Source: Mycobacterium sp. GA-1841 (lineage in GTDB: Bacteria > Actinomycetota > Actinomycetes > Mycobacteriales > Mycobacteriaceae). Taken from it: DNA of 64,000 nucleotides. A program made the translations under genes and the position numbers. The stretch lies in assembly GCF_001954135.1 (NCBI RefSeq), contig NZ_MBEQ01000081.1:26894-90893 (forward strand). Direction: 5' to 3'. The notes beneath the pieces are model-generated. The model ran no database searches and had not been told where the DNA came from. It saw only the letters and a program-made list of their open reading frames with translations. Positions 36,695 to 45,934 of this stretch are shown here, piece after piece (position 1 is the first letter of the stretch; every line of letters begins with the position of its first letter).

Positions 36695-38017
36695 GTGAGC
36701 GGGATCAGCGGTTCCACGGCCAACGCGATCGCGGAAAGCATCCGCGACCTGGTGCTGCGCGGTGACTTCGAACCTGGGTTCGTGCTGCCGCCGATCCGGG
36801 CGTTGGCTGCGGATCTGGAGGTCAATCGCAACACCGTTGCGGCCGCATACCGTCAGCTGGTTGCGGCAGGCGTGGCGGAAGGGCAGGGGCGCCTCGGGAC
36901 CGCGATCGCGAGGATTCCAGAGGTTGACACCGAACATCAGCTCGAGCCGAGTCTGGCGGATCTGGCCAGCGGCAACCCGGATCCTGATTTGCTGCCTGAT
37001 CTGCGAAACGCGCTCGCGCACATGTCATATCAGCCACCGCTTTATGGATCATCGCCGATCACCGCCGACTTGTCGGCGGTCGCCGCCACCCTGTTCGACG
37101 GTGACGTCCCTGCCGCCGAGATCGTGGTGACGCACGGCGCGGTGGACGCGGTCGAGCGTGTTCTCAACAGTTGCCTGACCCGTGGAGACACAGTGGCCAT
37201 CGAAGATCCCTGTTTTCTGGCCAGCATCGGGACGGTCCGGCTCAACGGGTACCGGCGCGCCCCGGTTCCTCTTGACGATCACGGCATGACACCCGAGGGA
37301 TTGCGCGCTGCCCTCGTCGATCGCCGTGCGAGGGCCGTGATCCTGACGCCGCGGGCGCACAATCCGACGGGTGCGAGCCTCAGTGGTTCACGTGCCGCGG
37401 AATTGCGGGCGGTCCTGGCGGAATATCCGGAAGTCCTTGTGATCGAAGATGATTACCTGTCGATCGTCTCGTCGGCGAAGTATCACCGGGTCACGCCCGA
37501 GACGACCAAGCACTGGGCGCTGATTCGCTCGTTCGGCAAATCTTTGGGACCCGATCTGCGCCTGGCGGTGGTGGCCACCGATGTGCAGACCGCACACATT
37601 CTCGGTGCGCGTCTACGTGCCGGGAAGGACTGGGTCAGCCACTTGCTGCAGGCTGTGGTGGCTCGGCTGATGTCGGACGCCGAGGTGATCGAGGGCGCAA
37701 AACATGCCCGCGATGTCTACGCCAAGCGGAGTGCCATGCTGGTGAAGTCTCTTGCGGAAAAAGGTATTTCGGTATTCGGCAATCCAGATGGTCTGAACGT
37801 GTGGATCGATCTACCCGACGCCAACAGTGTGAGTACGGTCGTCGCGCGCTTGGCGCAGGCAGGTTGGGCCGTGCAGTCCAGTCAGCTTTTCGCGGTGGAC
37901 CCGTATCGACCCAGGCACGGTATCCGGGTCACCTCGGCGACCATCGACCGTCGGACCGCCGAAAAGTTCGCGACCGAACTCGCGGAGATCCTCGACTCGT
38001 TGGGAGTCCCACGCTGA
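36695..38017 (+). CDS. MocR-type transcriptional regulator (GntR HTH fused to aminotransferase-like domain)
   Basis: This 440-residue protein has an N-terminal GntR winged helix (VLPPIRALAADLEVNRNTVA) joined to a class I aminotransferase fold. The PLP lysine is in SFGKSLGPDLR, and HNPTG and IEDDYLS are further PLP-site elements. MocR regulators sense PLP or amino compounds and often control divergent genes. GTG 36695 follows AGGGTG; GTG 36674 or 36686 are alternatives. It diverges from the globin/hemerythrin/Rieske cluster and probably controls it. There is no equivalent at this place in M. tuberculosis. Confidence 0.9.
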   Translation: MSGISGSTANAIAESIRDLVLRGDFEPGFVLPPIRALAADLEVNRNTVAAAYRQLVAAGVAEGQGRLGTAIARIPEVDTEHQLEPSLADLASGNPDPDLLPDLRNALAHMSYQPPLYGSSPITADLSAVAATLFDGDVPAAEIVVTHGAVDAVERVLNSCLTRGDTVAIEDPCFLASIGTVRLNGYRRAPVPLDDHGMTPEGLRAALVDRRARAVILTPRAHNPTGASLSGSRAAELRAVLAEYPEVLVIEDDYLSIVSSAKYHRVTPETTKHWALIRSFGKSLGPDLRLAVVATDVQTAHILGARLRAGKDWVSHLLQAVVARLMSDAEVIEGAKHARDVYAKRSAMLVKSLAEKGISVFGNPDGLNVWIDLPDANSVSTVVARLAQAGWAVQSSQLFAVDPYRPRHGIRVTSATIDRRTAEKFATELAEILDSLGVPR

Positions 38018-38130
38018 CGTCTTGCCGAGATGGGCGGGGGGCACGAACGAATCACCGTTGTAGCCCCGTATTCGCCTGCCGGCTCGAAACTGGTATCTGG
38101 TCGCATTAGGGGAGCGGCGACCTGGCTCCT

Positions 38131-38136
38131 TAAACT
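38131..38136 (+). promoter_or_regulatory. -10 box of leaderless fmt
   Basis: TAAACT lies six bases before the GTG start, the spacing expected if transcription begins on the start codon. Confidence 0.65.
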
Positions 38137-38142
38137 GGTGCG

Positions 38143-39072
38143 GTGCGTCTTGTTTTTGCCGGAACCCCAGAGCCCGCCCTCCCGTCGTTGCAGCGGCTGA
38201 TCGACTCGCCCCGTCACGATGTGGTCGCGGTACTGACCCGGCCCGACGCCGCGGCCGGGCGGCGCGGCAAGCCCGCACCCTCACCGGTCGCGAAGCTGGC
38301 ACTTGAGCACGACATCCCGGTGCTGCGGCCGGCCAAGCCCAATTCCGACGAGTTCATCGCCGAGCTGACCGAGCTGGCACCCGACTGCTGTGCGGTCGTG
38401 GCCTACGGCGCACTGCTGAGCGAACGGCTGCTCGCGGTGCCCCGGCACGGCTGGGTCAACCTGCACTTCTCGTTGCTGCCGGCCTGGCGCGGGGCGGCGC
38501 CGGTGCAGGCCTCGCTGGCAGCGGGCGAAGAGGTCACCGGAGCGACCACGTTCCTGATCGAGCCGGCGCTCGACTCCGGTCCCGTCTACGGCGTGGTCAC
38601 CGAGCGGGTACGCGACACCGACACGGCGGGCGAACTGCTTGGGCGGCTTGCCGATTCGGGCGCCGCCCTGCTGGAGTCGACCCTGGACGGCATCGCCGAG
38701 GGGGCGTTGACCGCAGTGCCGCAACCGGCCGACGGCGTGAGCCTGGCACCCAAGATCACCGTGGAGTCAGCCCGGGTTCGCTGGGATCTGCCCGCCCACG
38801 TCATCGACCGGCAGATCCGTGCGGTCACCCCGAATCCCGGTGCCTGGACGATGATCGGGGACCTGCGCGTCAAGGTCGGTCCGGTCACGGTGGAGCCATC
38901 GGATATTTCGTTGGCGCCGGGCGAAATCCGCGTCGAACGCAACGCGGTGCTCGTCGGTACGGGCTCGCAGGCGGTGCGGCTCGGGCAGATTCAGCCGCCG
39001 GGCAAGAAACTCATGACCGCCGCCGACTGGGCCCGGGGTGCGCGGCTCGACGAATCGGTGCGCGCATCATGA
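38143..39072 (+). CDS. fmt: Methionyl-tRNA formyltransferase
   Basis: Fmt (309 residues) formylates initiator Met-tRNA using 10-formyltetrahydrofolate. VFAGTPEPALPSLQRL opens the formyltransferase domain. VNLHFSLLPAWRGAAPVQ contains the catalytic His and folate site, and the C-terminal tRNA-binding part holds AVTPNPGAWT and GKKLMTAADWARG. It starts with GTG and appears leaderless. Its end overlaps rsmB by four bases, and the fmt-rsmB-rpe-ribD order equals Rv1406-Rv1409. Confidence 0.97.
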   Translation: MRLVFAGTPEPALPSLQRLIDSPRHDVVAVLTRPDAAAGRRGKPAPSPVAKLALEHDIPVLRPAKPNSDEFIAELTELAPDCCAVVAYGALLSERLLAVPRHGWVNLHFSLLPAWRGAAPVQASLAAGEEVTGATTFLIEPALDSGPVYGVVTERVRDTDTAGELLGRLADSGAALLESTLDGIAEGALTAVPQPADGVSLAPKITVESARVRWDLPAHVIDRQIRAVTPNPGAWTMIGDLRVKVGPVTVEPSDISLAPGEIRVERNAVLVGTGSQAVRLGQIQPPGKKLMTAADWARGARLDESVRAS

Positions 39073-40478
39073 ACCGGCCCTCGAACCGCCCGAACCGCAC
39101 GCCGCAACGCAACCGTCAACATCGCCGCACCCCGCTGGATCCAGCCCGTCGGGCCGCGTTCGATGTGCTGCGCGCGGTAACCGAACGCGATTCCTACGCG
39201 AACCTGGCCCTGCCCGCGCTGCTGCGGGAGCGGGGGATCGAGGGCCGCGACGCCGCCTTCGCCACCGAGCTGACCTACGGCGCCTGCCGGACCCAGGGCC
39301 TGCTCGACGCCGTCATCGCCGCAGCGGCCGGTCGTCCGACCGAGCGGATCGATCCGGTGCTGCTCGATCTGCTGCGCCTGGGCGCCTACCAACTGCTACG
39401 CACCCGGGTCGAGCCGCACGCCGCGGTGTCCACCACCGTCGAACAGGCCGGTATCGAATTCGATACGGCCCGAGCCGGTTTCGTCAACGGTGTGCTCCGG
39501 ACCATCTCGCGTAGCACGGAACAGGAATGGATGGAGCAGCTGGCGCCGCCGGCATCCACCGATCCGGTCGGACACGCCGCATTCCTGCACGCGCACCCGC
39601 GGTGGATTGCTCAGGCCTTCACCGACGCGCTGGGAGCCAGGGCCGGTGAGCTCGACGCGCTCCTGGCCAGTGACGACGAACGGCCTGTGGTGCACCTGGC
39701 GGCGCGACCCACGGCCATGACGGCCGCCGAACTGGCCGAGCAGGCCGACGGCACCGTCGGCCGGTACTCGCCGTATGCGGTGTACCTCCCCGGCGGTGAC
39801 CCGGGACAGCTGGCAGCGGTGCGCAACGGTGCCGCCCAAGTCCAGGACGAGGGCAGCCAGTTGGTCGCCCGGGCACTGACATTGGCCCAACTCGACGGAC
39901 CCGACAACGGCCGCTGGCTCGACCTGTGTGCCGGCCCGGGCGGCAAGACCGCACTGCTGGCCGCCATCGGTGCGGCCTCGGGGGCCAAGGTCACCGCGGT
40001 CGAACCGGCGCCACGGCGCGCCGATCTGGTCGACGAGAACACCCGAGGGCTCGACGTCGACGTGCACCGCGTCGACGGGCGGGAATCCGGCCTGGTACCC
40101 GGATTCGACCGTGTCCTCGTCGACGCGCCCTGCACCGGGTTGGGGGCGCTGCGCCGTCGTCCGGAGGCCCGGTGGCGACGCCGGCCCGGCGATGTCCCCG
40201 GCCTGGCGAAACTGCAGCGCGAACTGCTCGCCGCTGCCATCGCGCTGACCCGTCCCGGCGGAGTGGTCCTCTACGCGACCTGTTCACCGCACCTGGCCGA
40301 GACGGTCGGGGTCGTGGCCGACGCCGTGCGCCGGCATCCGGTGACCCAGCTGGACACCCGGGAGTTGTTTGCCCCGGCCGACGACCTCGGCGACGGACCG
40401 CACGTCCAGCTGTGGCCGCATCGGCATGGGACCGATGCGATGTTCGCGGCGGCTCTGAAAGTCGGGAAAGTAGGCTGA
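39069..40478 (+). CDS. rsmB: 16S rRNA (cytosine-5)-methyltransferase RsmB (Fmu)
   Basis: RsmB (469 residues) has an N-terminal NusB-like RNA-binding domain (DPARRAAFDVLRAV, then VNGVLRTISR) and a SAM-dependent methyltransferase domain. The SAM loop is DLCAGPGGKTALLA. The two catalytic cysteines lie in DAPCTGLGALRRRPEARW and LYATCSPHLAET. It is expected to methylate C967 of 16S rRNA. The ATG overlaps the fmt stop, and its last bases contain the -10 box of the next gene. Confidence 0.95.
   Translation: MNRPSNRPNRTPQRNRQHRRTPLDPARRAAFDVLRAVTERDSYANLALPALLRERGIEGRDAAFATELTYGACRTQGLLDAVIAAAAGRPTERIDPVLLDLLRLGAYQLLRTRVEPHAAVSTTVEQAGIEFDTARAGFVNGVLRTISRSTEQEWMEQLAPPASTDPVGHAAFLHAHPRWIAQAFTDALGARAGELDALLASDDERPVVHLAARPTAMTAAELAEQADGTVGRYSPYAVYLPGGDPGQLAAVRNGAAQVQDEGSQLVARALTLAQLDGPDNGRWLDLCAGPGGKTALLAAIGAASGAKVTAVEPAPRRADLVDENTRGLDVDVHRVDGRESGLVPGFDRVLVDAPCTGLGALRRRPEARWRRRPGDVPGLAKLQRELLAAAIALTRPGGVVLYATCSPHLAETVGVVADAVRRHPVTQLDTRELFAPADDLGDGPHVQLWPHRHGTDAMFAAALKVGKVG
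40471..40476 (+). promoter_or_regulatory. -10 box of leaderless rpe inside the end of rsmB
   Basis: TAGGCT ends seven bases before the rpe ATG and overlaps the rsmB stop codon. This would give rpe a private leaderless transcript within the operon. Confidence 0.6.
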
Positions 40479-40483
40479 CCGCC

Positions 40484-41161
40484 ATGGCAGAACCCCTGAT
40501 CGCCCCGTCCATCCTGTCCGCCGACTTCGCGCGGCTGTCCGATGAGGTCGCCGCGGTGGCCGGGGCCGACTGGCTGCACGTCGACGTGATGGACAACCAC
40601 TTCGTGCCCAACCTCACGTTGGGCTTGCCGGTGGTGGAGTCCCTGCTCAAAGTCACCGATATCCCGATGGACTGCCATCTGATGATCGAGGAGCCCGAGC
40701 GCTGGGCCCCGCCCTACGCCGAGGCCGGTGCCTACAACGTCACCTTCCACGCCGAGGCGACCGACAACCCGATCGGGGTGGCCCGCGACATCCGCGCCGC
40801 CGGCGCGAAGGCCGGGCTGTCGGTGAAACCGGGCACCCCGCTGGAGCCGTACCTGGAGATCCTCAAGGAATTCGACACCCTGCTGGTGATGTCGGTCGAG
40901 CCCGGGTTCGGCGGACAGAAATTCATCCCCGAGGTGCTCGCCAAAGTGGGCACCGCGCGTCGCCTCGTCGACGCCGGCGAGCTCACCATCGTCGTCGAGA
41001 TCGATGGGGGTATCAACGCCGACACCATCGAGCAGGCGGCCGAGGCGGGCGTGGACTGCTTCGTCGCGGGTTCGGCGGTGTACAGCGCGGCCGATCCGGC
41101 CGCCGCGGTGAAATCCCTGCGCCGGCAGGCCGCCACCGCGTCCAGACACCTGACGCTGTGA
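40484..41161 (+). CDS. rpe: Ribulose-phosphate 3-epimerase
   Basis: Rpe (225 residues) interconverts ribulose 5-phosphate and xylulose 5-phosphate. It supplies ribulose 5-phosphate, which is also a riboflavin precursor. IAPSILSADFARL, LHVDVMDNHFVPN, DCHLMIEEP and MSVEPGFGGQKF with the final VEIDGGI are the metal- and phosphate-binding signatures. The ATG at 40484 is the start of homology. ribD overlaps its stop (GTGA). Confidence 0.97.
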   Translation: MAEPLIAPSILSADFARLSDEVAAVAGADWLHVDVMDNHFVPNLTLGLPVVESLLKVTDIPMDCHLMIEEPERWAPPYAEAGAYNVTFHAEATDNPIGVARDIRAAGAKAGLSVKPGTPLEPYLEILKEFDTLLVMSVEPGFGGQKFIPEVLAKVGTARRLVDAGELTIVVEIDGGINADTIEQAAEAGVDCFVAGSAVYSAADPAAAVKSLRRQAATASRHLTL

Positions 41162-42159
41162 CGCCCGAGACGGCGATGCGGCTGGCCATCGAGCAAGCCG
41201 AACTCGTCAAAGGCACGACCTATCCCAATCCGCCGGTCGGGGCGGTGATCCTGGACGCCGACGGCCAGGTGGCCGGCGTCGGCGCGACGCAACCGGTCGG
41301 TGGCCCGCATGCCGAGGTGGTCGCCTTGCAGGCGGCCGGTGATCGGGCCAAGGGCGGCGCGGCCGTCGTCACCCTGGAACCGTGCAACCACTACGGCCGA
41401 ACTCCGCCGTGCGTGGATGCGCTTCTGGCAGCTGGGATTTCGACGGTCACCTATGCCGTGTCCGACCCCAACCCGGCAGCGGCCGGCGGCGCGCAACGGC
41501 TGGTCGACGCGGGCGTCACCGTCAGCCCCGGTGTGCTCGCCGACGAGGTCGAGCAGGGCCCGTTGCGGGAATGGCTGCACAAGCAGCGCACCGGATTGCC
41601 CCATGTCACATGGAAATTCGCGACCAGCGTGGACGGTCGCAGCGCAGCCGCCGACGGGTCCAGTCAGTGGATCACCAGCGAGGCGGCGCGGGCCGACGTC
41701 CATCGTAAGCGGGCGGTGGCCGATGCCATCGTGGTCGGCACCGGGACGGTGTTCTTCGACGACCCGACGTTGACCGCACGGAATGCCGACGGCACGTTGA
41801 CGGCGCATCAACCGTTGCGTGTAGTGGTGGGGATGCGCGAGGTGTCGCTGGATGCCAATGTGCTCAACGACGATTCGCACACCATGCTCATCCGCACCCA
41901 CGATCCGCACGAGGTGATGCGTTCACTGGGGGACCGGACCGACGTGTTGCTGGAGGGCGGGCCGACGCTGGCCGGTGCGTTCCTGCGCGCCGGTGTGGTC
42001 AACCGGATCCTGGCCTATGTCGCACCGGTTTTGCTGGGGGGCCCGATCACGGCGGTCGACGACATCGGCGTGCCCAGCATCACGCACGCCCAGCGATGGC
42101 GATTCGACGGCATCGACGCCATCGGTCCCGATGTGCGACTGAGCCTCGTACCCAACTGA
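41158..42159 (+). CDS. ribD: Bifunctional riboflavin deaminase-reductase
   Basis: RibD (333 residues, RibG in M. tuberculosis) performs the second and third pyrimidine steps of riboflavin synthesis. The deaminase zinc site is GGPHAEVVAL plus EPCNHYGRTPPC. The C-terminal reductase begins near VTWKFATSVDGRSA with SQWITSEAARADVH, GTGTVFFDDP and LLEGGPTLAG. Translation is coupled to rpe. The remaining riboflavin genes follow at 45164-47739, beyond the lprG-p55 pair. Confidence 0.96.
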   Translation: MTPETAMRLAIEQAELVKGTTYPNPPVGAVILDADGQVAGVGATQPVGGPHAEVVALQAAGDRAKGGAAVVTLEPCNHYGRTPPCVDALLAAGISTVTYAVSDPNPAAAGGAQRLVDAGVTVSPGVLADEVEQGPLREWLHKQRTGLPHVTWKFATSVDGRSAAADGSSQWITSEAARADVHRKRAVADAIVVGTGTVFFDDPTLTARNADGTLTAHQPLRVVVGMREVSLDANVLNDDSHTMLIRTHDPHEVMRSLGDRTDVLLEGGPTLAGAFLRAGVVNRILAYVAPVLLGGPITAVDDIGVPSITHAQRWRFDGIDAIGPDVRLSLVPN

Positions 42160-42190
42160 GAGGCATCTCGCAGCAGAGGGACAGTCCTGA

Positions 42191-42212
42191 TTAGGGTGCC
42201 CTAAGTTAGGCT
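42191..42212 (+). promoter_or_regulatory. Overlapping TTAGG palindromes over a -10 box
   Basis: TTAGGG-TG-CCCTAA (42191-42204) and CCTAA-G-TTAGG (42200-42210) are overlapping inverted repeats that cover TAGGCT (42207-42212). TAGGCT lies six bases before an ATG at 42219. The half-sites resemble the iron-box (IdeR/DtxR) TTAGG words, but the best 19-base alignment matches only about 12 positions, so iron control is a weak guess. Confidence 0.45.
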
Positions 42213-42312
42213 CGTTGCATGCCGAGCGGAAGCGGCAGTGATCGGTACACTCGTACCAGAGCGTGTTCACTGCCGAATATGCGCCGGGTGAACACGAGCA
42301 AAGGACACGAGC

Positions 42313-42498
42313 ATGACTGCACTGCAGGACTGGCTCACCATCCCGACATCAGCCTCGAGAACGATGGCGTCCCGAATGATGGCCCCTCGCACGATCCGAG
42401 CGCTGGTGCGCGCCCCGTTACGGATCGCGCTGCCCGGTCGGCCGGTGCCGGCCGACCGGGAGCCACGCTTGCTGAACCCCGGGGTCGAACGCTGCTGA
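42313..42498 (+). CDS. Possible small protein, 61 residues
   Basis: The ATG at 42313 has AAAGGA eight bases upstream. The predicted protein begins MTALQDWLTIPTSASRT and is basic, with an amphipathic middle (RMMAPRTIRALVRAPLRIAL) and no known domain. It converges on p55 and stops five bases before that gene's end. An alternative leaderless frame at 42219-42512 overlaps it and looks less protein-like. The region has no equivalent I recognise in M. tuberculosis. Confidence 0.4.
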   Translation: MTALQDWLTIPTSASRTMASRMMAPRTIRALVRAPLRIALPGRPVPADREPRLLNPGVERC

Positions 42499-42503
42499 GC
42501 GGA

Positions 42504-44183
42504 TCAGCTTGAGCGGTGGCGTCCAGGCGGTTCCTTGGGCAACTGGACCGTTTCGTCGCCGCTCTGGACCGGCAGCGCCTCCGTCGCCGCGTACAGCTGC
42601 CCGGTGGAGAACTCACCACTATCGCCGCCCGCGTCGTCGGGCTCGGCGGGCTCTGTGACCACAGCGTCGGCGTGCTCACGGCGGCCACTGATCAGCAGGC
42701 CCAACAACGCCCCGACCACACACACCACTGCCGCGATCTCGAAGATGTCGCCGTACATCATCACGTAGGCCTCGCGATACCGCACGGCCTGCGCGGTCAA
42801 TCGTTCGGCCAGCGTCATGGTGCGTGAGCTGTCGGCGGCGGCCAGGGTGGCCAGATGCTGGTTGAACCGGTAGAAGCCCCACGCCGACAGCGAGGCGATG
42901 CCGATGAGCATGCCGATCATGCGGGCCACCACCACGGCCGCCGACGCGATGCCGTGCTGCGCGTCGGGCACCACGCGCAACGTCGCCGAGGTCAGTGGGC
43001 CGATCACCAGGCCCAGCCCCAGGCCCACGATGGCCAGATCGGTGTCGAGTGTCGGCAGGCTGAACAGCATCAGGTTGTGCCGGGCGGCCTCCACGTCGAC
43101 CGACCAGTGCGAGACCAGCAGGAAGCCGCCGGCGGCGATCAGCAGACCGAGGAACGCGACGATCCGGTCGCCGAATCGGGTGGCCAGCCAGCCACCGATC
43201 ACCGCACCGATCGGCAACGCGATCAGGAAGTGCAGCAACAGGAACGCCGCGTGGTTCTGGTCTTTGCCGAGCACGCCCTGCCCGAACAGCTCGACGTTCA
43301 CCAACGTGACCATCAACGCCGCACCGGCACACAGCGAGGCTGCCAGCGCCGCCAGGAACGGGCGGAAATGGATGCCGGCCGGCTCGATCAGGCGGGTCTT
43401 GGCCACCTTCTCCCAGGCGAAGAACGCCACCGCGGCCACCAGGGCGCCGATCAGTACCGGAAGGCCCCAGCTGGGCAGCACCTGCTTGCCGTCGGGTTCG
43501 GGGTTGTAGAGACCGACGACGGCCAACCCCAGGGCGATCGCGAGGAGCACCCCGCCGATCACGTCGACCTTCTCCGGCGGCTGGTCGCGGTCTCGGGACG
43601 GCAGGCTGAAGTGGATCAGCACCATCGCCAGCACCGCCAGCGGCACGTTGACCCAGAACACCGCCTGCCAGTGGTGGAACAGCCAGACCAGCCCGATGCC
43701 GTACATGGGACCGAGCACCGCGCCGAGTTCCTGCGCGGCCCCGACCCCGCCGAGCACCCCGGCCCGGTTACGGGCTGACCACAGGTCGGCCGCCAGGGCC
43801 AGCGTGACCGGCAGCAGCGCGCCGCTGGCCGAACCTTGGATGACGCGACCGATCACCAACGGGACCAGGTCGGTGGACAGCGCGGTGATCACCGAGCCGA
43901 TCGCGAACCCGCCGAGGCCCACCTGGAGCAGCATCTTGCGGCCGAACCGGTCGGAGGCCCGGCCCAACAAAGGCATGGCCGCGATGTAGCCCAGCAGATA
44001 GCCGGTGATGATCGGCGTGACCTGCTGAATCTGATTGATCGCGATGCCGACATCTCGCATGATGTCGACCATGATCGTGATCACCACATAGGTGTCGAGC
44101 GCACCCAGCAGCACCGCCAGGCTGCCCGCGCCGATGGCGATCCGGCGATTTCCCCGGGAGGTCAGCGTCTCCGCGCCCTGCAT
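42504..44183 (-). CDS. p55: MFS efflux/lipid transporter P55
   Basis: P55 (559 residues) is a 14-helix major facilitator of the drug:H+ antiporter-2 type. It begins LGALDTYVVITIMVDIMRD, with GRASDRFGRKMLL as the signature loop. The C-terminus is soluble and acidic. In mycobacteria it works with the lipoprotein LprG to move triacylglycerol-type lipids and lipoarabinomannan to the envelope, and it gives drug tolerance. Its ATG overlaps the lprG stop on the minus strand, so the pair is translated together (Rv1410c-Rv1411c). Confidence 0.95.
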   Translation of the reverse strand: MQGAETLTSRGNRRIAIGAGSLAVLLGALDTYVVITIMVDIMRDVGIAINQIQQVTPIITGYLLGYIAAMPLLGRASDRFGRKMLLQVGLGGFAIGSVITALSTDLVPLVIGRVIQGSASGALLPVTLALAADLWSARNRAGVLGGVGAAQELGAVLGPMYGIGLVWLFHHWQAVFWVNVPLAVLAMVLIHFSLPSRDRDQPPEKVDVIGGVLLAIALGLAVVGLYNPEPDGKQVLPSWGLPVLIGALVAAVAFFAWEKVAKTRLIEPAGIHFRPFLAALAASLCAGAALMVTLVNVELFGQGVLGKDQNHAAFLLLHFLIALPIGAVIGGWLATRFGDRIVAFLGLLIAAGGFLLVSHWSVDVEAARHNLMLFSLPTLDTDLAIVGLGLGLVIGPLTSATLRVVPDAQHGIASAAVVVARMIGMLIGIASLSAWGFYRFNQHLATLAAADSSRTMTLAERLTAQAVRYREAYVMMYGDIFEIAAVVCVVGALLGLLISGRREHADAVVTEPAEPDDAGGDSGEFSTGQLYAATEALPVQSGDETVQLPKEPPGRHRSS

Positions 44184-44896
44184 CAGGAACCAGGCTTGGT
44201 GACGGTGACCTGCTTGCCCCAGTCGGACAGCGTCATGGTGATGCTGGTGTCGGGCTTGGGCTCGATCTTGGCCTGCAGGAGGGAATGGTCACCGTCTTCG
44301 GCGATCCAGGCGGTGGCCGGGACCTGCCCGCTGGCCTCCAGCTGCGGTGCGATCTTGTTGACCGCGTCGGCGCTGACCGTGCCGGTCACCCGGACCCCCT
44401 CGGTGCCGTTGATCGACTCGCGGTCCTCGGCCTTCGCGTCGCTGAAGCTCGCCAACAGGTTGGACAGACCGGTCTCCGGGTTCAGGATCGCCGAGACGTC
44501 ATAGATGTCGGCGGCCGGACCGTAGGAGGACAGCGGATCACCGGGGGTCAGGGCGGCGAACAGCTCACCGTCGGCGACGACGAACTTGGCGTCGGAAATC
44601 TTCTGACCCATGAAATTGAGGTTCACCGTGCCCTGCGCGGCGACCGCCGGGGTATTGGTGAGGTCGCCTTCGAGCTTTTCGATCGGCAGCCGCTTGATCT
44701 CGCCTGTCACCCCCAGGTTCAGGTGCACACTCTGGTAGGCCTTCGTGGTCGCCGAAGACTCCTGGAGCAGCGTGGCTGCATCGGGCAGGGGCTCGGTGGA
44801 TTTCTCCGGTGACGACGAACAACCGGCGACCAGGGCGCCGGTGGCCAAGACGGTGGCGAGCAGGGACTGGACAGCGAAGCGTGGGCGCGTCTGCAT
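44183..44896 (-). CDS. lprG: Lipoprotein LprG
   Basis: LprG (237 residues) is a periplasmic lipid-carrier lipoprotein. The lipobox LVAGC places the lipidated cysteine at residue 26. The mature protein has the hydrophobic-pocket fold that holds triacylated glycolipids, with GTVNLNFMGQKISDAKFVV and YDVSAILNPETGLSNLL among conserved parts. The ATG at 44896 is leaderless: TACTAT lies six bases upstream. It is the first gene of the lprG-p55 operon. Confidence 0.96.
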   Translation of the reverse strand: MQTRPRFAVQSLLATVLATGALVAGCSSSPEKSTEPLPDAATLLQESSATTKAYQSVHLNLGVTGEIKRLPIEKLEGDLTNTPAVAAQGTVNLNFMGQKISDAKFVVADGELFAALTPGDPLSSYGPAADIYDVSAILNPETGLSNLLASFSDAKAEDRESINGTEGVRVTGTVSADAVNKIAPQLEASGQVPATAWIAEDGDHSLLQAKIEPKPDTSITMTLSDWGKQVTVTKPGS

Positions 44897-44902
44897 GACT
44901 GC

Positions 44903-44908
44903 ATAGTA
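44903..44908 (-). promoter_or_regulatory. -10 box of leaderless lprG-p55
   Basis: TACTAT on the minus strand ends six bases before the lprG ATG. Confidence 0.65.
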
Positions 44909-45151
44909 GAGGTTGGTCGCGCACGGTTGTTTTATCTGAATGCATCCACCGCCGATCGGCCGAGGTCGCCCGCCTGCTGGTCGTTTGCTGTCGAGGCCGC
45001 CCGCCGGCGATATGGCCAGCTGTCGGCGTCAATATCGATGATGCACGGTAATCGCTTGTCCCGCAATAGTTTTGCGGTGGCTCTGCGCTGGGCATGCGGG
45101 GTGATCCCGCAGCCGGCCGGCGGGTGGCGCGCCGGCCTGTGCGCTGGCGTC

Positions 45152-45157
45152 TAACCT
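45152..45157 (+). promoter_or_regulatory. -10 box of leaderless ribC
   Basis: TAACCT lies six bases before the ribC GTG. A leaderless message leaves no room for an FMN riboswitch here. Confidence 0.6.
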
Positions 45158-45163
45158 GGTGAC

Positions 45164-45772
45164 GTGTTCACCGGAATCGTCGAAGAACTCGGTGAGGTCG
45201 TCGACAAACAAGACCTCAGCGACGCCGCCCGATTTGTCATCCGTGGTCCGGTGGTGACCTCCGATGCCCGCCACGGCGATTCGATAGCGGTCAACGGCGT
45301 GTGCCTGACAGTGGTAGAGGTGCTGCCCGACGGCAGCTTCAGCACCGATGTGATGGCCGAGACCCTGACCAGGTCGAGTTTGGCCGCGCTGTCGGCCGGG
45401 TCGGCGGTGAACCTGGAGCGCGCGGCCGCGGTCAACAGCCGCCTGGGCGGCCACATCGTGCAAGGACACGTCGACGGAACCGGTCAGGTCGTGGCCCGTA
45501 ACCCGTCGGAGCACTGGCAGGTGGTCCGCATCTCGATGCCGGCGGCGCTGTCGCGGTATCTGGTGGAAAAGGGCTCGATCACCGTCGACGGGATTTCGCT
45601 GACGGTGTCGGCGCTGGGCCGCGACGATTCCGGTGACTGGTTCGAGATCTCACTGATCCCGACCACCCTGGCGTCGACCACGTTGGGTGAGGCCGCGGTG
45701 GGCACCCCGGTCAACCTCGAGGTCGACGTCATCGCCAAATACGTCGAACGGCTGTTGAGTCACCGGGACTGA
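45164..45772 (+). CDS. ribC: Riboflavin synthase alpha chain
   Basis: This 202-residue enzyme (RibE in E. coli naming) dismutates two lumazine molecules to riboflavin. It consists of two similar barrels: FTGIVEELGEVV with GDSIAVNGVCLTVV in the first, and GGHIVQGHVDGTGQV with GSITVDGISLTV in the second. The GTG at 45164 is the first codon of the family and appears leaderless. The ribBA gene follows after 162 bases. Confidence 0.97.
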   Translation: MFTGIVEELGEVVDKQDLSDAARFVIRGPVVTSDARHGDSIAVNGVCLTVVEVLPDGSFSTDVMAETLTRSSLAALSAGSAVNLERAAAVNSRLGGHIVQGHVDGTGQVVARNPSEHWQVVRISMPAALSRYLVEKGSITVDGISLTVSALGRDDSGDWFEISLIPTTLASTTLGEAAVGTPVNLEVDVIAKYVERLLSHRD

Positions 45773-45934
45773 CCCCTCGTCCCTTGGCCGCCGCAGCCCT
45801 GACCAGACCGAATATCGCCCGCGTCACATCCAGGCGGGCCCACGGGGATCAATCGGCCGCAGCCCATGGTTCATACTGGAGTCGGCACCTGGTCCGCATC
45901 GGGACCAGGCATTCGAACAGGCAAGGTGGCGCAG

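Noticed and set aside
42219..42512. 97-residue leaderless open frame
   Set aside because: The -10 spacing fits, but the protein is low-complexity and overlaps a more protein-like frame at 42313; kept only as an alternative.
45773..45934. Possible FMN riboswitch before ribBA
   Set aside because: The conserved RFN-element segments are not seen, and ribC upstream is leaderless.
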